From NCBI GenBank assembly GCA_030525945.1, contig JAUNDT010000002.1, positions 124,001 through 188,000 on the forward strand: a stretch of DNA of 64,000 bases. Reading direction: 5' to 3'. Below the pieces are notes generated by a model, which searched no databases, was not told the DNA's origin, and saw only the letters and a program-made list of their open reading frames with translations. Positions 24,469 to 32,386 of this stretch are shown piece by piece; the stretch's first letter is position 1, and the number at the start of each line of letters is the position of its first letter. The position numbers and the translations under genes are program-made. The stretch comes from Coriobacteriaceae bacterium (GTDB lineage: Bacteria; Actinomycetota; Coriobacteriia; Coriobacteriales; Coriobacteriaceae).

Positions 24469-25149
24469 ATGATTATCGCTATCGATGGCCCCGCGGGGTC
24501 CGGAAAGTCAACGATTGCGCGCGAGGTATCGCGCCGCTTCGGCTTTGCCAAGCTGGATACGGGCGCTATGTACCGCTCCGTTGCGCTCACCGCGCTTCGA
24601 CGTAAGGTTGATCTCGCAGATGAGAACGCTGTCGCTGAGCTTGCCCAGTCCATCTCCATTACCTTTGGCGCCGAGTGCCATGGCAACGTGTCCGTTTTCG
24701 TGGACGGTCAGGACGTCAGCGATGCCATTCGCACGCCCGAGGTCGACCGCAACGTGTCCGCCGCTGCAGCGAATGCCGGCGTGCGTCGTGCCATGCTCGT
24801 TCCGCAGCGCCTGTTCGCCGAGGGCCGCGACGTGGTGGCCGAGGGGCGCGATATCGGCTCCGTCGTGTTTCCCCACGCCGAGCTCAAGCTCTTTCTGACG
24901 GCCGATCCCCGCGAGCGCGCTCGTCGCCGCGTGCTTCAGCGCCATGAGGGCGAGGCGGTGGATGAGGGTTTGCTGAGCGCGGAGATCGCGCAGACGCTTG
25001 CGGATATCGAGCGTCGCGACGCGCTCGATTCCCAGCGTGCCGCGGCACCCCTGGTGTGTCCCGACGACGCGGTGCGCATCGATTCGACGAGTTTTACTAT
25101 CGAGCAGATCGTCGACCAGATCGAGCGCCTGATTGAGGAGCGGAGGTAG
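24469..25149 (+). CDS. cmk: Cytidylate kinase
   Basis: 226 residues. Walker A IAIDGPAGSGKSTIAREVSR at the N-terminus, then KLDTGAMYRSVALTALR, FVDGQDVSDAIRTPEVDRNV, EGRDIGSVVFPHAELKLFLT and RRDALDSQRAAAPL. It phosphorylates CMP and dCMP. RBS GAGGAG precedes the ATG. The plsC start lies three bases after the stop. Confidence 0.96.
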   Translation: MIIAIDGPAGSGKSTIAREVSRRFGFAKLDTGAMYRSVALTALRRKVDLADENAVAELAQSISITFGAECHGNVSVFVDGQDVSDAIRTPEVDRNVSAAAANAGVRRAMLVPQRLFAEGRDVVAEGRDIGSVVFPHAELKLFLTADPRERARRRVLQRHEGEAVDEGLLSAEIAQTLADIERRDALDSQRAAAPLVCPDDAVRIDSTSFTIEQIVDQIERLIEERR

Positions 25150-25152
25150 CGC

Positions 25153-25896
25153 ATGGCCGGTGTTGTGCGCGTATCCGGCGCAGACCCCAAGTCGCATTAC
25201 GATGCCCCTATGGGCGACTTCCCGTGGTACGAGCGGGTGATTTACGCGCTCGTTATGGCGGTGCTGTGGCTGTTTTCGAAGGTGATGTGGCGTTGGGATG
25301 TAGCATGCGCCAGCAAGCTTCCCGACCCCCATTCGACGGGCGCCGGTTCGGTGATCATCTGCAATCACACCTCGATGGCGGAAGTCGTTTCCCTCGTCCC
25401 GTACCTGTGGGCGCGCGGCCATCGCGTTCGCCCCATCTTCAAATCCGAGTTCAACCGCATCGGCATCGCCCGCTGGGCTTTCGCGCTCGCCGGCGGCATT
25501 CCCGTTGAGCGCGGCGAGGCGGACATGGCGGCGCTTCGAGCTGCGCAGCATGCCTTGCAGCGTGGGGAGGACATCCTCATTTTCCCCGAGGGGACGCGCG
25601 TGCGAACTGATGATCAACCGGTTGAGATCCACGGCGGCTTCGCCCTTATCGCCCAGATGGGTAAGGCCGCCGTCGCTCCTATGGCGGTGTGCGGCTTTAG
25701 GGATGTCACGCCTGAGGGTAAGAAGCTCATGCGCCCGGTGCGCTGCTGGATGGCGGCGGGGGATTGCGTCTCCATGAACGACGCCCCCGAGGGCCTCAAG
25801 CGCCGTGAGCGTACGCAGTGGGTTGAGGACGAGGCGATTCGCCGTATGTTCGCCCTTCGGGATGAGCTGCGCGCGGCGCACCCCGGGAGGTATTGA
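25153..25896 (+). CDS. plsC: PlsC-type 1-acylglycerol-3-phosphate acyltransferase with HX4E variant motif
   Basis: 247 residues. One N-terminal hydrophobic segment (about 29-45) anchors it in the membrane. The acyltransferase blocks are AGGIPVERGEAD and LIFPEGTRV. Block I, however, reads NHTSMAE (residues 71-77), giving HX4E in place of the canonical HX4D catalytic pair. In the family this enzyme acylates lysophosphatidate to phosphatidate, the CdsA substrate. The conservative Asp-to-Glu change may preserve activity or shift the acceptor. It overlaps ispH by one base. Confidence 0.88.
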   Translation: MAGVVRVSGADPKSHYDAPMGDFPWYERVIYALVMAVLWLFSKVMWRWDVACASKLPDPHSTGAGSVIICNHTSMAEVVSLVPYLWARGHRVRPIFKSEFNRIGIARWAFALAGGIPVERGEADMAALRAAQHALQRGEDILIFPEGTRVRTDDQPVEIHGGFALIAQMGKAAVAPMAVCGFRDVTPEGKKLMRPVRCWMAAGDCVSMNDAPEGLKRRERTQWVEDEAIRRMFALRDELRAAHPGRY

Positions 25897-26750
25897 TGAC
25901 CCGCTTTACCATTGAGGTCGCTCGACATGCCGGTGTCTGCTATGGCGTGGAGCGCGCGTTGAGCCTGGCGTACGGCGCTGCGCAGGACGCTACGGGCCCC
26001 GTTACCACCCTTGGCCCTCTGATTCACAACCCGCTGGTTGTGCGTGAGCTTGAACACGCCGGCGTGAGAACCGCGGACGCTATCGACGATATCCCCGCTG
26101 GTACGGTCATTATCCGTGCGCACGGCGTCGTGCCGCACGTTATCGATGAGGCCCGCAAGCGGGGCCTAGCCGTTTTAGACGCCACGTGCCCCTACGTTAA
26201 AAAGGTGCATCTGGCTGCAGAAAAGCTGGTGCGAGAGGGATATCAGCTTATCGTCGTGGGCGAGGGCGGTCATCCCGAAGTCGAGGGAATCATGGGACAT
26301 GCGGACGAGCGCGCACTCGTCATCTCTTCTCCTGAGGAACTTGACGATGTCGAATTGGCGCGTAAGGTCGGCGTCGTGGTGCAGACCACGCAAACGCCCG
26401 CCGCGCTTTCCGCGGTCGTGTCCGCGCTTCTCGATTGCGCCCACGAGGTACGGGTGATCAATACGATCTGCGCCGCCACTCAGGAGCGCCAGGATAGCGC
26501 CGCCGAGCTCGCCGGTCGTGCAGATGTCATGGTCGTCGTTGGCGGTAAAAACTCGGGCAATACGCGCCGATTGGCTCAAATTTGCGCCGCACGCTGCCCG
26601 TCTACGCATCACATCGAAGAATCCTCCGAACTTACATCCGAATGGTTCACGGACGCCGCGCTCGTTGGCGTGACCGCCGGCGCCTCTACACCCGCCGCTC
26701 ACATCGAGAGCGCTGTCGACGTCATCCGGTCTTTCTCGGAGTCGCGATGA
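25896..26750 (+). CDS. ispH: 4-hydroxy-3-methylbut-2-enyl diphosphate reductase
   Basis: 284 residues from the ATG at 25896, overlapping the plsC TGA (TGATG). The three [4Fe-4S] cysteines are in ARHAGVCYGVERAL, VLDATCPYVKKVH and INTICAATQERQDSA. Also LGPLIHNPLVVRELE and VVGGKNSGNTRRLAQI. It makes IPP and DMAPP from HMBPP, completing the MEP pathway represented here by dxr and ispG. The cmk-plsC-ispH order is common in clostridia and Coriobacteriia. Confidence 0.96.
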   Translation: MTRFTIEVARHAGVCYGVERALSLAYGAAQDATGPVTTLGPLIHNPLVVRELEHAGVRTADAIDDIPAGTVIIRAHGVVPHVIDEARKRGLAVLDATCPYVKKVHLAAEKLVREGYQLIVVGEGGHPEVEGIMGHADERALVISSPEELDDVELARKVGVVVQTTQTPAALSAVVSALLDCAHEVRVINTICAATQERQDSAAELAGRADVMVVVGGKNSGNTRRLAQICAARCPSTHHIEESSELTSEWFTDAALVGVTAGASTPAAHIESAVDVIRSFSESR

Positions 26751-28201
26751 CGAGCTTTGAACTTGAATGCGACGGGCTGAGCGGGGGCGCCGCAGGTGGC
26801 AACTCGGCTCTGCAGGCCCCGACCGTTCCCGCGTATGCCTCCACCACGGCCCCCTACGGATCGCTTGCCCCCCAGACAGGGGAAGGCGCTCTCGTTGTCT
26901 CCGTGGCTCCGGAGTCTCCCGCGGACGACCTCGGCATCGAGCCCGGCATGCGCATTCTGACTGTCAATGCCCAACCGCTGACCGACATGATCGTGTGGAT
27001 GTGGGAGAGCGACGGCGATGCGGTCGACATCGAGGTGTATGACCCGCGCGACAACACCGTGACCCCTGCCGTTCTCGAGCGCTTTCCGGGCGAGGAATGG
27101 GGCCTCGAGTTCGACGGTGCCGTGTTTGACGGCATGCGTACCTGCGTGAACGCCTGCGTGTTCTGCTTTATGAACATGCTTCCCAAAGAGAGCCGCAGCA
27201 CGCTCACCATACGCGATGACGACTACCGCTTGAGTTTTTTGCAGGGCAATTTCGTCACGCTCACCAATATGAGCGATGCCGAGGTTGATGACGCGATCGA
27301 CAAGATGCTCTCTCCCATGAACGTGAGCCTGCATGCCATCACTCCGGAGTGTCGGCGCAAGCTCATCGGCCGCAACGCGCCGCGCGGTATCGAAGTGCTT
27401 GAGCGCTTCTTGGACGCGGGTATTGAGATCCATGCGCAGATTGTGCTGTGCCCGGGTTTGAATGACGGTGACGAGCTCCTTGCAACCCTTCAGTATGTGG
27501 AGGCGCACCCCGGCATCACCAGCCTGGCGATCGTCCCCCTGGGCTTTACCAGGCACCAAAAGCGTTTCAGCTCGTCCTACTCCAGCGACATTGAGGCGTC
27601 GCGCTCGGTCGTGCGCATGCTCGAGCCGTTCCAAGAGCGGGCGCGTGCCACGCGAGGGGCCACGGTTTTCCAGCTTGCCGATGAGTTCTACATCGATGCC
27701 GATTTGCCCGTCCCACCTGCGGAAACCTACGACGGCTTCCCGCAGTTTTACGACGGCATCGGGATGCTGAGGAGCTTTCTCGACGAGGTCGACGAGCTTA
27801 AAGGGGCACGCTCGGGTGATGTTGACGCCGTGGCCACGCGACTGGCGCGTGAGGGCGGTCGCGTCCTTGTTATTTGCGGTGAAGCCGCGCAAAGCACCTT
27901 CGACGCGTTTTGCCGGCTATTCGACCCCGCAGGAATCGTCTCGTCTCTTGCGATCCAAAACGACTACTTCGGCGGCAACGTGAACGTGACTGGCCTCATC
28001 TGCGCCTGTGACCTGCTTGCTCAGCTGCCCCGCGACCTCTCGAGCACGACGGTTCTCATTCCCGATGTGATGTTCAACTACGACTACCTGACCCTCGACG
28101 GCGTCTCCAAGCAGTCCATCACCGACGAGATCGAGCGCCGCGGCGCCGCTGTACGCTACGCGACCCCCGCCCCCAACCTGATGCTCGACGCACTTCTCTG
28201 A
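26747..28201 (+). CDS. DUF512 radical-SAM-like protein with N-terminal PDZ domain
   Basis: 484 residues from the ATG at 26747, four bases inside ispH. After about 45 poorly conserved residues comes a PDZ-like domain (VVSVAPESPADDLGIEPGMR, ILTVNAQPLTDMI), then a radical-SAM type cluster CVNACVFC (Cx3Cx2C), then MNVSLHAITPE and VLCPGLNDGDELLATL. The C-terminal DUF512 half includes IVPLGFTRHQ and DEFYIDADLPVP. The family sits beside der in many Firmicutes and Coriobacteriia and has no established function; a link to ribosome or tRNA biology is only a guess from context. Confidence 0.88.
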   Translation: MTSFELECDGLSGGAAGGNSALQAPTVPAYASTTAPYGSLAPQTGEGALVVSVAPESPADDLGIEPGMRILTVNAQPLTDMIVWMWESDGDAVDIEVYDPRDNTVTPAVLERFPGEEWGLEFDGAVFDGMRTCVNACVFCFMNMLPKESRSTLTIRDDDYRLSFLQGNFVTLTNMSDAEVDDAIDKMLSPMNVSLHAITPECRRKLIGRNAPRGIEVLERFLDAGIEIHAQIVLCPGLNDGDELLATLQYVEAHPGITSLAIVPLGFTRHQKRFSSSYSSDIEASRSVVRMLEPFQERARATRGATVFQLADEFYIDADLPVPPAETYDGFPQFYDGIGMLRSFLDEVDELKGARSGDVDAVATRLAREGGRVLVICGEAAQSTFDAFCRLFDPAGIVSSLAIQNDYFGGNVNVTGLICACDLLAQLPRDLSSTTVLIPDVMFNYDYLTLDGVSKQSITDEIERRGAAVRYATPAPNLMLDALL

Positions 28202-28202
28202 C

Positions 28203-28494
28203 CCGACCGCCCCGGGACCTGCGCATATCATCCCGTGCTCAAACAGCGCTGCACTTGCCTGCGCGCGGGACGATATGCTCCAGGGACAGGGCTGCGTATA
28301 TCGGGCACGAAATGCGTCATTTAGGGTCAGACCCTAAATGACGCATTCTTCTGTGTTGGCAGCTCCTGGGGCCGGAGCGCATCGTCCCGCGCGCAGTTCC
28401 GCACGAGCCGGAGGCCACTTAACGTGGCCTCCGTGCGAGCAGGACTGTTTGAGCACGGGATGATGCGCGCAGGGCCCAGGGGCGGGGCGGTCAG
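28203..28494. repeat. Nested palindromic non-coding element of about 290 bp
   Basis: This gene-free stretch between the DUF512 gene and der is built from nested inverted repeats. Outer arms: about 45 bp with gaps, including the 20-base block ATCATCCCGTGCTCAAACAG (28227-28246) exactly complementary to 28445-28464, plus a GACCGCCCC/GGGGCGGTC pair at the ends. Second layer: TGCGCGCGGGACGAT (28260-28274) complementary to 28381-28395. Core: a 37-bp palindrome (28311-28347). A side hairpin GGAGGCCAC/GTGGCCTCC lies at 28410-28432. It could be a MITE-like mobile element, a structured RNA or a terminator complex; no coding sequence is evident. Confidence 0.8.
28311..28347. repeat. 37-bp perfect palindrome, copy 1
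   Basis: AATGCGTCATTTAGGGTC (28311-28328), a single central A, then its exact reverse complement (28330-28347). The same sequence in inverted orientation (central T) occurs at 31635-31671, so it is a dispersed repeat rather than a chance hairpin. Confidence 0.9.
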
Positions 28495-28547
28495 ATTCGA
28501 TTGCGTATGCGTAGGTTCTGGGGGAATGGGGGAGATGCGCGGGGGCA

Positions 28548-28556
28548 TGGTAATAT
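28548..28556 (+). promoter_or_regulatory. Candidate extended -10 promoter for der
   Basis: TGGTAATAT gives a TGN-extended -10 (TAATAT at 28551-28556) about 31 bp before the der start and just beyond the palindromic element. No clear -35. Confidence 0.45.
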
Positions 28557-28587
28557 TTCTGCAGTTATGACTACTCAAGGAGTGCAG

Positions 28588-29922
28588 ATGTCTCGTCCTA
28601 TCGTCGCTATCGTCGGCCGCCCGAACGTGGGCAAGTCGACGCTTGTAAATCGTATTGCCCAGACCTCCGACGCCATCGTGCATCAGAGCCGCGGCGTCAC
28701 CCGCGACCGCAGCTACCACGTTGCCGATTGGAACGGCCGTGAGTTCATGCTCGTGGACACCGGCGGCATCGAGCCTATGAAGAGCGACGATGTCTTCGCC
28801 ACCTCCATTCGCGACCAGGCCTTGGCTGCAGCCGAGGAAGCCGCCGTTATCTTGTTCGTGGTCGACGGGTCGATCGGTGTTACCGAGGAGGACGAGAGCG
28901 TTGCGCGTATGGTGCGCAAGCTCAAAAAGCCCACGTTCCTGTTGGTCAACAAACTCGATAACCCCGAGCGCGAGAACGACAGCCTCTGGGAGTTCTACTC
29001 CCTGGGCGTCGGCGACCCCATCGCCATATCCGCGGTGCACGGTCACGGTACGGGCGATCTGCTCGATGATGTCGTGGCCCTGCTGCCCGAGGACACGGGT
29101 GAGGAGGACGAGCCCGATACCCTGCGCGTCGCCATCATCGGCCGCCCGAATGCCGGCAAGTCCTCGCTGTTCAACAAGATGATCGGCAACGACCGTTCCA
29201 TCGTGAGCAACATCGCCGGCACGACGCGCGACGCCATTGACACGGTTATCGAGCGCAATGGCAAGCGCTACCGCATGGTTGACACCGCGGGCATTCGCAA
29301 GAAGAGTACCGTGTACGAGAACATCGAGTACTACTCGATGGTTCGCGGGCTGCGCGCAATCGACCGCGCGGATGTCGCACTGCTTGTCGTCGATGCCTCC
29401 ACGGGCGTTACCGAGCAGGATCAAAAAGTCGCCAACCTCGCTATTGAGCGCGGCTGCGCCCTCGTCGTTTTGCTGAACAAGTGGGACCTGCTCAAGGACG
29501 ACTACGAGCGCAATGCGACTATCGAGACGATCGACCGCCGTATGACCATGGCGCCTTGGGCCGAGTACCTGCGCATCTCCGCCTTGACCGGCCGCAGCGT
29601 GCATAAGATCTGGGACATGATCGACGCTGCGGCGGAGCGTCGCGCCACGCGTATTTCCACCTCGCAGCTGAACAAGCTGCTGACGGACATGCGCGAGTTC
29701 GGTCATACGGTTACCGACGGCAAGCGTCGCCTGAAGATGAACTACGTGACGCAGACAGGCGAGAAGCCCCCGGCGTTCACGTTCTTCGTCAATCACACCG
29801 ATCTGGTGAGCGACAACTACAAGCGCTATATCGAGAACCGCATGCGCGCGACCTTCGACCTCAAGGGCACGCCCATTCGCCTGCGTTTCCGCTCCAAGCA
29901 GTCCGACAAGGACAAGGAGTAA
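28588..29922 (+). CDS. der: Ribosome-associated GTPase Der (EngA)
   Basis: 444 residues from the ATG at 28588, five bases after GGAG; an ATG seven codons upstream is less well placed. Two tandem GTPase domains: VAIVGRPNVGKSTLVNRIAQ with DTGG and NKLD, and VAIIGRPNAGKSSLFNKMIG with DTAGI and NKWD. A C-terminal KH-like domain ends in GTPIRLRFRSKQS. Der is required for 50S maturation. It starts the der-plsY-gpsA run. Confidence 0.97.
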   Translation: MSRPIVAIVGRPNVGKSTLVNRIAQTSDAIVHQSRGVTRDRSYHVADWNGREFMLVDTGGIEPMKSDDVFATSIRDQALAAAEEAAVILFVVDGSIGVTEEDESVARMVRKLKKPTFLLVNKLDNPERENDSLWEFYSLGVGDPIAISAVHGHGTGDLLDDVVALLPEDTGEEDEPDTLRVAIIGRPNAGKSSLFNKMIGNDRSIVSNIAGTTRDAIDTVIERNGKRYRMVDTAGIRKKSTVYENIEYYSMVRGLRAIDRADVALLVVDASTGVTEQDQKVANLAIERGCALVVLLNKWDLLKDDYERNATIETIDRRMTMAPWAEYLRISALTGRSVHKIWDMIDAAAERRATRISTSQLNKLLTDMREFGHTVTDGKRRLKMNYVTQTGEKPPAFTFFVNHTDLVSDNYKRYIENRMRATFDLKGTPIRLRFRSKQSDKDKE

Positions 29923-29925
29923 GGG

Positions 29926-30621
29926 ATGGACGCAACTTCCATCAGTCCCTTCTTGTTCCTGGGGTTCTGCTGCCTTGTCAGCTACGCGATCTGCAGTGTC
30001 CCCTTTGGCAAGATCTTTGCCAAGAGTCTTGCGAATATCGACCTGCAGAAGGTTGGGTCCGGGAACATCGGCACCACCAATGCGTTGCGCGCGGGTGGTC
30101 CCAAAGTTGCCGCCCTCACGCTTGCCTGTGACGTGCTTAAAGCGGTGTTCTGCATGAATGCCGCGTTGCCCCTGCTGAGCTCTAATGCGGTTTTCGCATG
30201 TGACATCTCGGAGTTTCATCCGGGCGGAACCTACGATTACGTGCTCGCCGTGCTTGGAATCTCCTGCGTGGTGGGACACATGTTCAGCTTCTACCTGCAC
30301 TTCAAAGGTGGTAAGTCCATCGCAACGGGCGTCGGCGTACTGTTTGCCATCAACGTTCCCTGGGCATTGCTACATCTGGGGATTTTCATCGTGCTCGTAG
30401 CGGCAACAAAGTTCGTGAGCGTCGGATCAATCGTGACCGCCGGTCTTGTGGGGGCTACGGCGTGCCTTTTGTTTCCCGGGGCATCCCTGGCGTTCAAGCT
30501 GATCATGGGCGCGCTCGGTCTGCTCGTGGTATGGGCTCACCGCGCCAATATCAAGAAGCTCTTGAGCGGCACCGAGTCAAAGCTCTCCTTTACCAAACGC
30601 GTCGACAAGATGGATGAGTAG
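29926..30621 (+). CDS. plsY: Acyl-phosphate:glycerol-3-phosphate acyltransferase
   Basis: 231 residues, polytopic. Family blocks: YAICSVPFGKIFAK, VGSGNIGTTNALRAGG and GHMFSFYLHFKGGKSIATG. PlsY makes lysophosphatidate from acyl-phosphate and glycerol 3-phosphate, supplying PlsC; the next gene makes its glycerol-3-phosphate substrate. It starts three bases after der and overlaps gpsA by eight. Confidence 0.95.
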   Translation: MDATSISPFLFLGFCCLVSYAICSVPFGKIFAKSLANIDLQKVGSGNIGTTNALRAGGPKVAALTLACDVLKAVFCMNAALPLLSSNAVFACDISEFHPGGTYDYVLAVLGISCVVGHMFSFYLHFKGGKSIATGVGVLFAINVPWALLHLGIFIVLVAATKFVSVGSIVTAGLVGATACLLFPGASLAFKLIMGALGLLVVWAHRANIKKLLSGTESKLSFTKRVDKMDE

Positions 30622-31630
30622 CATGCGCATCGCATTAATTGGAACAGGATCTTGGGGTACAGCCATGGCGGGGCTCGTTGCCTCGCGCGGCCATGATGTC
30701 GTCATGTGGTCGTATGAGGCTGAGCCTGTTGCCGAGATCAACGAGCACCACACAAACGCCTGCTTCCTTAAAGATTATGTTCTGCCGCCTACCGTAACGG
30801 CCACCAATTCCCATGAGGAGGCGCTCTCCGGCGCCGATGCGGCCATCTTTGCCGTGCCTTCGGCGTTTTTGCGCGGCGTCGCGCGTGACTGCGCGCCCTT
30901 CATGCGCGCCGATCTGCCGGTGCTGTGCCTTGCGAAGGGCATCGAGCTTGGCAGCGGACTTCTTATGAGCGATGTTATCGCCAGCGAGATCGGCCATCCT
31001 GAGCGTATTGCTGCGCTGTCTGGCCCCAATCATGCCGAAGAAATCTGTCACGGCTCGCTTTCGGCCTCGACCATCGCCTGCGAAAGTGTCGAGGTGGGCG
31101 AGTTCTTCAAGGAGCTCACGCTGAGCCCGAGTTTTCGCGTCTATCTGTCCTCTGACATGGTGGGCGTTGAGCTGTGCGGCGCCATGAAGAACGTCATGGC
31201 GATCATCTGCGGCATTGCCGCCGGCTCCGGCATGGGCGACAACGCGCTGGCACTCATTATGACGCGTGGCTTGGCCGAGATCAGCCGTCTGGTCCATGCA
31301 TGCGGAGGCGAGGCCATGACGTGCATGGGGCTTGCCGGCATGGGCGATCTTATTGTTACGTGCACCTCGCGGCACTCGCGCAACCGAACCTTCGGCGAAG
31401 CCTTCGCGCAGGGCGAATCTCTCGAGGAGTACCAGAACCGCCGTCATATGGTCGTTGAGGGCGCTGCCGCCGCGCGCAGCGTCAGTGAGCTCGCCCGATC
31501 CAAGGGTGTTGACGTGCCGCTCACTTTCGCACTCGAAAGCGTGCTTTTCGGGGATAAGTCGCTTGATCAAGTGCTCGAAACGCTCGTGAGCCGTATTCCC
31601 AGCGAGGAGTTCTACGGCCTCGACGACTAA
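30614..31630 (+). CDS. gpsA: Glycerol-3-phosphate dehydrogenase [NAD(P)+]
   Basis: 338 residues. The nucleotide-binding motif is IALIGTGSWGTAMAGLVASR, followed by FAVPSAFLRGVA, LAKGIELGSG, LSGPNHAEEI, VELCGAMKNVMAIICGIAAG (catalytic Lys), TRGLAEISRLVHACGG and CTSRHSRNRTFGEAFAQG. It reduces dihydroxyacetone phosphate for phospholipid synthesis. The ATG at 30614 overlaps plsY; an in-frame ATG at 30623 is an equally plausible start. A copy of the 37-bp palindrome begins four bases after the stop. Confidence 0.95.
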   Translation: MSSMRIALIGTGSWGTAMAGLVASRGHDVVMWSYEAEPVAEINEHHTNACFLKDYVLPPTVTATNSHEEALSGADAAIFAVPSAFLRGVARDCAPFMRADLPVLCLAKGIELGSGLLMSDVIASEIGHPERIAALSGPNHAEEICHGSLSASTIACESVEVGEFFKELTLSPSFRVYLSSDMVGVELCGAMKNVMAIICGIAAGSGMGDNALALIMTRGLAEISRLVHACGGEAMTCMGLAGMGDLIVTCTSRHSRNRTFGEAFAQGESLEEYQNRRHMVVEGAAAARSVSELARSKGVDVPLTFALESVLFGDKSLDQVLETLVSRIPSEEFYGLDD

Positions 31631-31633
31631 TAA

Positions 31634-31672
31634 AAATGCGTCATTTAGGGTCTGACCCTAAATGACGCATTT
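31634..31672. repeat. 37-bp palindrome, inverted copy 2 (possible bidirectional terminator)
   Basis: AATGCGTCATTTAGGGTC (31635-31652), central T, exact complement (31654-31671); one further A-T pair extends it to 31634/31672. It is exactly the reverse complement of copy 1 at 28311-28347. In RNA it would fold to a stem of about 17 bp with a short TCTGA-type loop, followed by only TTT, so termination is possible but unproven. Confidence 0.88.
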
Positions 31673-31706
31673 GCAGCAACCGCATAGTTTTTCGAAAGGA
31701 ACCGCC

Positions 31707-32384
31707 ATGTCAGCCATTAAAATCGCCCCGTCCATTCTCTCTGCCGACATGGCAAACCTCGCACACGACCTCGAGCGAATTTCAAACGCCGACTTCATCC
31801 ACGTTGACGTTATGGATGGTCATTTCGTGCCTAACCTGAGCTACGGTACGGCGATCGTAAAGGCCTGCAAGGGCGCGACCGACATCCCGCTTGACGTCCA
31901 TCTCATGATCTCGAACCCCGATAGCACCGTCGACTGGTACATCGACGCCGGCGCGGATCTCATCACGGTCCACTATGAGGCCTCGACCCATTTGAATCGC
32001 ACGATTTCCCACATCAAGCAGCGCGGCTGCAAAGCAGGCGTCGTACTTAACCCCGCCACGCCGGTAACGGTTCTCGAGGATATCCTCGATGAGCTCGACA
32101 TGGTTTTGCTTATGAGCGTCAACCCCGGCTTCGGCGGCCAGGCATTTATCGGCCGCACCCTCAGCAAAATCGAAGCTCTGCGCGTGCTTTGCGACCAACA
32201 TGGCGTCCGGCCGCTTATCGAGGTCGACGGCGGGGTTGGCGAGCCCAACGCTGAGGCGATTTGCCGAGCGGGCGCGAACGTGCTCGTCGCTGGCTCCGCC
32301 GTGTTCGGCGCCGAAGATCCGTCTGCCGCCGTTGAGGCCATCCGCTGCGCCGGCGAGCGCGGCCACCTCGCTTGCGGGGAGTAG
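31707..32384 (+). CDS. rpe: Ribulose-phosphate 3-epimerase
   Basis: 225 residues from the ATG at 31707, with GAAAGGA upstream; an earlier in-frame ATG lies inside the palindrome and is rejected. TIM-barrel motifs: IAPSILSADMANLAHDL, FIHVDVMDGHFVPNLSYG, DVHLMISNPD, VLLMSVNPGFGGQAF and LIEVDGGVGEPNAEAICRAG. It interconverts ribulose and xylulose 5-phosphate in the pentose phosphate pathway. A run of tightly packed genes up to coaBC follows. Confidence 0.96.
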   Translation: MSAIKIAPSILSADMANLAHDLERISNADFIHVDVMDGHFVPNLSYGTAIVKACKGATDIPLDVHLMISNPDSTVDWYIDAGADLITVHYEASTHLNRTISHIKQRGCKAGVVLNPATPVTVLEDILDELDMVLLMSVNPGFGGQAFIGRTLSKIEALRVLCDQHGVRPLIEVDGGVGEPNAEAICRAGANVLVAGSAVFGAEDPSAAVEAIRCAGERGHLACGE

Positions 32385-32386
32385 CT

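Noticed and set aside
28327-30300. Minus-strand open frame of 657 codons opposite der
   Set aside because: Shadow of der and plsY; it also reads through the palindromic element, which gives it no support.
31662-31706. Upstream in-frame ATG for rpe at 31662
   Set aside because: It lies inside the 37-bp palindrome, has no RBS, and the family N-terminus begins at 31707 after GAAAGGA.
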